DNA from: Planctomycetaceae bacterium
GTDB taxonomy: Bacteria; Planctomycetota; Planctomycetia; Pirellulales; Pirellulaceae
Direction: 5' to 3'
Assembly (NCBI GenBank): GCA_003506095.1
Contig: DNWZ01000729.1
Coordinates: 32,541 to 40,071, forward strand
Length of the DNA: 7,531 nucleotides
In this document: positions 1 to 4,820 of the stretch, piece by piece
Layout of the letters: the number at the start of each line of letters is the position of its first letter
Position numbering within the stretch: the stretch's first letter is position 1
The notes under the pieces: generated by a model
Told to the model about the DNA's origin: nothing
The model's input: the letters and a program-made list of their open reading frames with translations, nothing else
Databases searched by the model: none
Translations under genes and position numbers: made by a program

Positions 1-1
1 T

Positions 2-478
2 GTCCACGGCGATGTGATCGCATGCCCGTATTCTCGTGGGTCGACGATCACCGGGGTCAGCCTGTCGGCTCTTATGGACGGTAAGGGCAAAGATGCAATT
101 CTTTGGTTTCGCAACGACATCGGCGCCGACGTGCCAACCCCCGCCGCGATGGATGGGAAGTTCTTTATCTGTGGCGATAAAGGTGTCGTCACCGCGATCG
201 ATGCTCAAACCGGTAAAAACGTTTGGCAAGTAGAATTGCCGCGCAGCCGTCATGCGTTCAGCAGTTCGCCGCTGATCGCGGGCGACCATCTCTATCTGAC
301 ACGTGAAGATGCGATCACGTTCGTCGTCGGTCCGATCTCGTCGGCCGATCCTAAACTGGTCGCGACCAATGAAATCAATGACGGTGCACTCGATACAGTC
401 GCCAGCCTTGCGCCGATCAATGGCGACTTGTTGCTGCGGACACGCGATTCGCTCTATCGGTTGAGCGATTCAAAGTGA
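2..478 (+). CDS. PQQ-like beta-propeller repeat protein, C-terminal part (5' end outside window)
   Basis: The frame is open from the left edge, so this is the last 158 codons of a longer gene; the GTG at 14 is an internal codon, not a start. What is seen: a blade of the PQQ/WD40-like propeller type at residues 46-80 (numbered from the codon at 2), with the signature pattern of a short strand, then GDKGVVTAIDAQTGKNVWQ, where the AxDxxTGxxxW core is diagnostic. Another strand pair follows at 88-109 (SSPLIAGDHLYLT) and a last one at 136-155. Family knowledge: such proteins resemble BamB and quinoprotein dehydrogenase propellers, are usually exported, and in planctomycetes are numerous and mostly of unknown role. 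No quinone-binding residues can be judged from this fragment, so neither enzyme activity nor a BamB role is claimed. The next gene starts 66 bases downstream on the same strand, so co-transcription is possible. The family call is fairly sure; the function is unknown. Confidence 0.85.
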   Translation, partial: VHGDVIACPYSRGSTITGVSLSALMDGKGKDAILWFRNDIGADVPTPAAMDGKFFICGDKGVVTAIDAQTGKNVWQVELPRSRHAFSSSPLIAGDHLYLTREDAITFVVGPISSADPKLVATNEINDGALDTVASLAPINGDLLLRTRDSLYRLSDSK

Positions 479-544
479 ATCGCTTCGCATCTTGCCGATG
501 GGCCGCATCAAGAAAAGTTCAAACCTTCATAACCCGCTTCCTTT

Positions 545-1042
545 ATGCAAACGCCTATCCCGATTGTCACCAACGTTTTCGTTTATGGAACGCTTAAACG
601 CGGGCAATGCCGCGAAAAGATGTGGCCACGCCCCCCGCTTTCTATCCGCCCCGGTTTCGTCCGCGGATGGCTGTTCGACCTTGGCCCTTACCCTGCCATG
701 TGGTGCGCCGACTGCCACGAAACGGTGGACGATTCTTGTAACGATGCGCCATGCCGCTGCGATTGGATCCAAGGCGAAATCTGGTCATTGGCGAAACAGG
801 ACATGGCAATCACAATCGAAGAACTTGACGAGATTGAAGAAACCAACCAACCGAACACCTGTAACCAATACGATCAAATTTTAGTCCGCGTCTACGAAAC
901 GCCTAATTCGTCGGGCGCAACAGCATCGTCGGTGCTCGCGCTGAGCTATCAACTTAGCCGATTGAGCGCCACCCCTGCCAAAAGTCGAATCCACCCGATC
1001 GTGATAGGCGATATCGTCTCTTGGCCGATTCTTCGCCATTAA
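545..1042 (+). CDS. Gamma-glutamylcyclotransferase (GGCT/AIG2-like) family protein with Cys-rich insert
   Basis: A 165-residue cytoplasmic protein with no signal peptide or membrane segment. The N-terminal VFVYGTLKRG (residues 11-20) is the substrate-loop signature of the GGCT/AIG2 fold. GPYPAM (47-52), a GEIW strand (77-80) and LDEIEE (94-99) follow in the family order. The glutamate in LDEIEE lies where the family has its catalytic acid, which releases 5-oxoproline from gamma-glutamyl groups. Bacterial members act on gamma-glutamylamines or gamma-glutamyl dipeptides, but the substrate cannot be told here. Odd: between the PYPA strand and the GEIW strand, where relatives usually have a short loop, there is an insert (about 53-73) with five cysteines (C54, C57, C65, C70, C72). 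The tail 118-165 is poorly conserved in style. Start: ATG at 545 sits directly before the signature; no Shine-Dalgarno is visible. The ATG-initiated frame at 492-884 overlapping it is a shadow. The neighbours give no pathway hint. Confidence 0.85.
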   Translation: MQTPIPIVTNVFVYGTLKRGQCREKMWPRPPLSIRPGFVRGWLFDLGPYPAMWCADCHETVDDSCNDAPCRCDWIQGEIWSLAKQDMAITIEELDEIEETNQPNTCNQYDQILVRVYETPNSSGATASSVLALSYQLSRLSATPAKSRIHPIVIGDIVSWPILRH

Positions 1043-1055
1043 ACTGCCCAAATTC

Positions 1056-1088
1056 CTTGCTCGTCATTTCTTTCGCAACCGGAGCAAG
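1056..1088 (+). other. Short stem-loop downstream of the cyclotransferase gene
   Basis: CTTGCTC at 1056-1062 and GAGCAAG at 1082-1088 form a perfect 7-bp stem with a 19-nt loop, starting 14 bases after the stop codon at 1040-1042. No T-run follows, so it does not look like a classical intrinsic terminator. It could protect an mRNA 3' end or be chance. Confidence 0.25.
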
Positions 1089-1207
1089 AGGCACGACTGG
1101 AATCGCGGCTCTGCACCTTTGACGGTATCGATTGGCAAGCCGACAAAACGGATGATTTGCCATACGCTCTTTGACGATGAGACGGAAAACGTTTCCTATC
1201 GGATTCA

Positions 1208-1229
1208 TTGGCGGATACTTGGCGGATAC
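1208..1229. repeat. 11-bp exact tandem duplication (TTGGCGGATAC x2)
   Basis: TTGGCGGATAC occurs at 1208-1218 and again at 1219-1229, followed by TTC and GG that begin a broken third copy. It lies 46 bases before the favoured porin start at 1276 and ends just before the alternative ATG at 1237. It could be a repeated operator half-site or a slippage product; only the repeat itself is observed. Confidence 0.5.
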
Positions 1230-1275
1230 TTCGGGCATGAACAGGTTGAATCACGATATCCATTGCGATCGGTCC

Positions 1276-2598
1276 ATGTGGCGTCACAGTCTGTTCTTGC
1301 GAGCGATCGCATTCTTGATGCTTTTTGTCACTGACGGTTCTTTCGCATCGGCGCAGTCGCTTACCTGCACCGACCTGCCTTGTGACGACATCGATTTCGA
1401 GAACGACGGGTCGGCTTGTGATCGGTTTCCGGACAGCCCGTTGGATTGCGAATTGTTTGACAAGTATTGGTCGTTTCGCGAAAAACTGGCCGATTGTGGA
1501 ATCACCTTTTCCACCAATGTGACCCAATTCTACTTTGGCAACGTCAGTGGCGGAGTCGACCAAACAGGGCGATACAGTGGTCACGGCGATTACGTTGCAA
1601 ATATTGATTTCGGAAAGCTGGGAGTGCAGGAAGGGCTGTTTTTAAAGCTGCGGTCGGAACACCGTTTTGGGTCGTCGATCGCGCCAGCGACCGGCGCCGT
1701 GCTGCCCCCGACGCTGGCATCCGACTTACCCGTGTCGGACAGCCGAGACCGCTACCTGACCAACGTTCTGTTCACGCAAATGTTTTCAGAACAGTTTGGT
1801 GTCTATGCTGGCAAGCTTGATACCTTGGATGGCGACACAAATGCTTACGCAGGTGGCCGCGGTATCACACAATTTTCTAACACCGCCTTTATCGCCACTC
1901 CAATCGTCCTGCGCGGGATCCCCTATTCATCGTTGGGGTGCGGCATGGTCATCCTTAAAGACCGCGAACCGCTGCTCAATCTCTTAGTGATGAATCCGAC
2001 CGATACCGCAGACAGTGCCGGTTTCGACGAACTGTTCGCCGAGGGGGTTGTGGTTTCAACCGAACTTCGTGTCCCGACTGATTTGATGGGAAAACCCGGG
2101 CATCAACTGTTTGGGGCAACCTGGAGCAGTCGCGACTACGTTTCATTTGACCAAGACCCGCGAATCATCCTGCCAAATGTCGCTGTTGCCCGAACTAGCG
2201 GAACCTGGGCATTCAATTGGAATACAGATCAAGCGTTGTGGGTCGACTCTTCTGATCCGACTCGGCACTGGGGATACTTCGCACGGGCGGGCATTGCAGA
2301 CGATTCCAATAATCCGATTGGATACTTCTTGAGCGGAGGCCTGGGGGGCGCTAGTCCGGTGCGAGCTGGCGACGGGTTTGGCCTGGGGTACTTTTTCATC
2401 GGAACCAGCAACGAAGTCGGCCCGTTGCTGCAGGCCGCGCTGGGCCCGATCGGCGATGGTCAAGGTGTCGAAGTCTTTTATCGAGCTCAAGTCAATCGCT
2501 TCATTTCGATAACACCTGACTTTCAATGGATCAACCAAGTGCGAAAACAGATTCCCGATGCATACCTGTTAGGCGCAAGGATGAATATCGCCTTCTAA
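1276..2598 (+). CDS. OprB-family carbohydrate porin, outer membrane beta-barrel
   Basis: 440 residues from ATG 1276. Residues 1-26 (MWRHSLFLRA... to FASA) form a textbook signal peptide: basic start, hydrophobic core, A-S-A before the predicted cleavage at Q27. The same frame is open back to ATG 1237, ATG 1177 and TTG 1171, but those starts would place 13-35 polar residues ahead of the signal. No start has a clear Shine-Dalgarno. After a Cys-rich spacer (27-64) comes the OprB-like beginning, WSFREKLADCGITF (about 65-78) and TQFYFGNVSGG, then alternating amphipathic strands, an FTQMFSEQFGVYAGKLDTLDGD segment (split over about 172-193), YFARAGIADDSNNP near 333-346, and a C-terminal strand ending NIAF. 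A terminal aromatic residue is the usual recognition mark for the BAM complex. Family knowledge: OprB porins pass sugars through the outer membrane. The sugar and regulation are not visible here. It appears monocistronic. Confidence 0.85.
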   Translation: MWRHSLFLRAIAFLMLFVTDGSFASAQSLTCTDLPCDDIDFENDGSACDRFPDSPLDCELFDKYWSFREKLADCGITFSTNVTQFYFGNVSGGVDQTGRYSGHGDYVANIDFGKLGVQEGLFLKLRSEHRFGSSIAPATGAVLPPTLASDLPVSDSRDRYLTNVLFTQMFSEQFGVYAGKLDTLDGDTNAYAGGRGITQFSNTAFIATPIVLRGIPYSSLGCGMVILKDREPLLNLLVMNPTDTADSAGFDELFAEGVVVSTELRVPTDLMGKPGHQLFGATWSSRDYVSFDQDPRIILPNVAVARTSGTWAFNWNTDQALWVDSSDPTRHWGYFARAGIADDSNNPIGYFLSGGLGGASPVRAGDGFGLGYFFIGTSNEVGPLLQAALGPIGDGQGVEVFYRAQVNRFISITPDFQWINQVRKQIPDAYLLGARMNIAF

Positions 2599-2608
2599 TC
2601 GCAGCAGT

Positions 2609-2655
2609 CAAATCAAAAGCAATTACTTGCCGTCAACAGTTATGCTCTTGATTTG
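2609..2655 (+). terminator. Imperfect inverted repeat after the porin stop, possible terminator
   Basis: CAAATCAAAAGC (2609-2620) pairs with GCTCTTGATTTG (2644-2655): 11 of 12 positions match around a 23-base loop, and the stem begins 10 bases after the porin stop. On the plus strand the stem is followed by TTTCT, a poor U-tract. The one mismatch is A-C on the plus strand but becomes a G-U wobble if read from the minus strand, so the RNA hairpin is stronger for minus-strand transcripts. The stem is AT-rich and the loop long, so an intrinsic terminator is only a possibility; it lies between converging genes, where one would be expected. Confidence 0.35.
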
Positions 2656-2935
2656 TTTCTCCAGCGTTGAAAGGCTCCAGACGCCTGGCTTTTGGCTCGG
2701 CGGAAAATCTTTTGCAACCAATCGCCGACCATGATGCCATGCTCGACCATGCCGTCGGCTTTGCAATGCAGCACCCCGCGCGGACCAAACTGCTCCCGAA
2801 ACGTTTTTCCACTGGCAAGCACATGTCGCCGGGATAATCTCGCACGACAGCATGCGGATTGCCGGATGGGACAGTTTGCAAGTCGCCTTTACGGTTACGT
2901 GGAGAGTATGAATCGAAGCCATATCTGCTTTTCAA
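2640..2935 (-). pseudogene. Possible decayed/frameshifted coding remnant, family unknown
   Basis: Not recognised. On the minus strand, one frame (from about 2935) reads plausibly as protein through SGNPHAVVRDYPGDM, ending near 2820. An overlapping frame (from GTG 2822 to the TAA at 2640-2642) then reads LASGKTFREQFGPRGVLHC and continues through MVEHGIMVGDWLQKIF. In this second stretch about two thirds of the first 45 codons end in G or C, which looks coding-like. The joined reading is more protein-like than either frame alone, where the first frame turns into Ser/Ala/Trp-rich nonsense after 2820. This suggests a single ancestral frame broken by a small indel near 2820. The 5' part overlaps the last codons of the SWIM gene in another frame. 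Alternatives: chance open frames, a dispersed repeat, or a short unrelated gene starting at GTG 2822. No conserved domain is evident to me. Confidence 0.3.
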
Positions 2936-4820
2936 AGTGAATCTGCGATGATTTCAGATAATGGGAGCACGCTAGAAATGACTCTTCGATCGGCAGGGTA
3001 TCCGTTACCATTCTTTTGCCGCCAATGCGTTCGCGATTGGAAGAATGGCTTGCCGAGATCGCCAGCAATTCCAATAGTTGTGCGGCGGTCGTTTGATAAC
3101 TTTGTTGAAGGCGTCTTTGCTCTCGCCGATGGGTGCTTGAACCGAGCGCCGGTACCGCCACGCGACCGCCCATCGCTAAGCCGTTGAGCCGGCGTCGCAA
3201 CGAATCAAGGCCATCGCTGGGCAAGAGATGCCGCGATTGGTCGTCGCCCAAGTTCGTCTCGTCGCTCCATCGCTGAATGCCAATGAAATGCTGTCGCTGC
3301 AGCCGATCCAAGCCGACATTGCATACGCCTTCCCACTGCGGCGGAAACGCGATCTGCGGTCGAGCGTCGTTGGTTTTTTCAGCAGTTGAATTGGTTTCAC
3401 TCGAACTCGAGTTACCCAAGCTTGAGCTATCCGATCCTACGTGATGGGCCGCAATCGCGATCAAGTCGACTTCACCCGCCGCATCCAGCCTCAATCTTCC
3501 GATGCAGCGTATCGCCAATCCTGGACATCTCGCAAGTAACGAAAGGTTCTCGCGATACGCAAGCTGCACATCATCGATCGCAATCCTCAGCCGCCACGGC
3601 GCACTCGCCTGATCGACCGCCACCAACACGCTCGCACCACGCGGACCGAGCACGATCGCATCGAACGCAATCAAGTACCAACCGCCATGACGCTGTGCAT
3701 CGGACATAAGCGACCGCTGAAAAACATGCTCTATCTGTTCTTCCAATGGCAACGCGAAACGGCCTTCGCAAAATCTTGCGGTGCCCGCGCGTTCCGACTG
3801 AACTGCCCACCGCGTCGTTTTCCCTTTGCCCAATCGCCCATCGCTTGACGCAGTCAGGTTCTGCACCGCCAGCGAACTGCGACACAACCGCTTCGCTTCA
3901 ATCGCAACCGTCCCCAGATCGATGCCACCGCCATAAGCTTGCAGCACGAGTTGCGAATCTCCGGGTCGCAATTCATTGACCGTGAACAGATCCTCGCCGG
4001 CCATCCCGCCGCCTTGCAAGTAAACGCAAACGCCCGCATAGCCGCTGAGCGTCAAGATCGGTTCGGCGCAAACGCCTTCTAACTTGCGAACATCAATCGG
4101 ATCAAACGTCCTGCGTGCTTGACCCACCAACCACTTCGGAGCACTCGGTTGCTTCATCACGGTAAGTGACATCGCCAAGGCACTGGCCAAATCATCGCGC
4201 AGCGTGCTCGCATCTGCGGATTCGCGATTGGATCGCAAGCGACCGCCCCCTTCGACGATTCGCAACAAGGTGTTGCCGAGTGCGATCAGCCCACTTTCGC
4301 GACACTGATGCGCCGCTCGCAAAACAGTCGACTGCACAAGCAGCCCCGCACGACTCGCGCCGACGCGAAGCACCGCCGCAACGGCCGATTGGGCTAACTT
4401 GGCCGCCGAACGCATTTCATCAGTCACATCCACCTGCGGGTCTTTCGCCGCAATCGATGGCTCGACCGGTTCATCCACCGGTGCATCGACGGAAGCATCG
4501 CCGGGTGCATCGATGGTTTCTTCGCTAGCGTTTGCAGATACGGTCGACAGCACGCTGATGCACGCAACCACATGGAAGCATTTAGGCGTCAACAAACAAC
4601 TGCACCGAAGATGCTCGTGCGAAACGATCACGCCGTTATCGCCACGCAACTCGACCCTCTCATCACCCGCCGCAATCAGCCATCGATCCTCTTCAAACGT
4701 CCAAGCCCACCCCTGAGCAACATCGGGTTCCGCATCGAGCCGTTTGCGGACACGGCCTGGCATCGATTCGATCATCTCCGCCAACAACAGCGGACTGATT
4801 TGGGGTCGCGGTGTGCTCAT
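2895..4820 (-). CDS. SWIM zinc-finger protein (YehQ-like) of a MoxR/VWA-type operon
   Basis: 641 residues. The SWIM signature C-x-C-x5-C-x-H is intact: C73, C75, C81, H83 in the segment LRCSCLLTPKCFHVVACI. The CLLxPxCxH form is that of the SWIM proteins encoded beside VWA and MoxR genes (E. coli YehQ and actinobacterial relatives). SWIM fingers bind zinc and are thought to mediate DNA or protein contacts. Residues 101-130 are an Asp/Ala/Pro/Glu-rich linker, followed by a helical region (about 132-230), a beta-rich middle (about 240-460), a Ser/Asn/Thr-rich linker (about 465-490), and a conserved-looking end around PPQWEGVCNVGLDRLQRQ. The last 40 or so residues look unstructured and may not be ancestral. 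The ATG overlaps the stop of the upstream VWA gene (ATGA), so the two are translationally coupled and probably work in one complex. A weak GGGGA lies 10 bases before the start. Molecular function is unknown; the family call is firm. Confidence 0.85.
   Translation of the reverse strand: MSTPRPQISPLLLAEMIESMPGRVRKRLDAEPDVAQGWAWTFEEDRWLIAAGDERVELRGDNGVIVSHEHLRCSCLLTPKCFHVVACISVLSTVSANASEETIDAPGDASVDAPVDEPVEPSIAAKDPQVDVTDEMRSAAKLAQSAVAAVLRVGASRAGLLVQSTVLRAAHQCRESGLIALGNTLLRIVEGGGRLRSNRESADASTLRDDLASALAMSLTVMKQPSAPKWLVGQARRTFDPIDVRKLEGVCAEPILTLSGYAGVCVYLQGGGMAGEDLFTVNELRPGDSQLVLQAYGGGIDLGTVAIEAKRLCRSSLAVQNLTASSDGRLGKGKTTRWAVQSERAGTARFCEGRFALPLEEQIEHVFQRSLMSDAQRHGGWYLIAFDAIVLGPRGASVLVAVDQASAPWRLRIAIDDVQLAYRENLSLLARCPGLAIRCIGRLRLDAAGEVDLIAIAAHHVGSDSSSLGNSSSSETNSTAEKTNDARPQIAFPPQWEGVCNVGLDRLQRQHFIGIQRWSDETNLGDDQSRHLLPSDGLDSLRRRLNGLAMGGRVAVPALGSSTHRREQRRLQQSYQTTAAQLLELLAISASHSSNRERIGGKRMVTDTLPIEESFLACSHYLKSSQIHFEKQIWLRFILST
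4817..4820 (-). promoter_or_regulatory. ATGA stop/start overlap coupling the VWA-fusion and SWIM genes
   Basis: On the minus strand, ATGA at 4820-4817 contains both the SWIM start codon (4820-4818) and the stop of the upstream VWA gene (4819-4817). This 4-base overlap is the usual arrangement for translational coupling, where ribosomes ending on one gene re-initiate on the next, giving near-fixed ratios of subunits. It also fixes the SWIM start. Confidence 0.8.

Larger units (their letters stand above)
1043..1275. other. Intergenic region upstream of the porin gene
   Basis: This stretch holds the 7-bp stem-loop at 1056-1088 and an exact tandem duplication at 1208-1229. Two TTGACG hexamers (1119-1124 and 1171-1176) match the sigma-70 -35 box. 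Neither has a good -10 box at 16-18 bases (at best about 3 of 6 matches), so no promoter is called. The porin frame is open back to a TTG at 1171. Translation of that extension does not resemble a signal peptide, and the tandem repeat has an 11-base unit that does not keep frame, which fits noncoding DNA. Confidence 0.4.

Noticed and set aside
492..884. 130-residue plus-strand frame overlapping the cyclotransferase
   Set aside because: It lacks any family motif, while the overlapping frame has the YGTLKRG signature.
1119..1176. Two TTGACG hexamers as possible -35 promoter boxes
   Set aside because: Neither has an acceptable -10 hexamer at normal spacing, and planctomycete promoters are not reliably predicted from this consensus.
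1039..1584. 181-residue minus-strand open frame across the porin start
   Set aside because: It lies opposite the porin signal peptide and N-terminal region, has an irregular composition and shows no recognisable motif; it is a shadow frame.
4471..4520. Short near-repeats (GGTGCATCGA and similar) inside the SWIM gene
   Set aside because: They encode the Asp/Ala/Pro-rich linker and are explained by low-complexity protein sequence; no independent repeat array.
3386..4716. Several plus-strand open frames opposite the SWIM gene
   Set aside because: They are rich in His, Arg, Ser and Pro, as expected for the complement of a GC-rich coding strand, and contain no domain; the SWIM frame explains the DNA.
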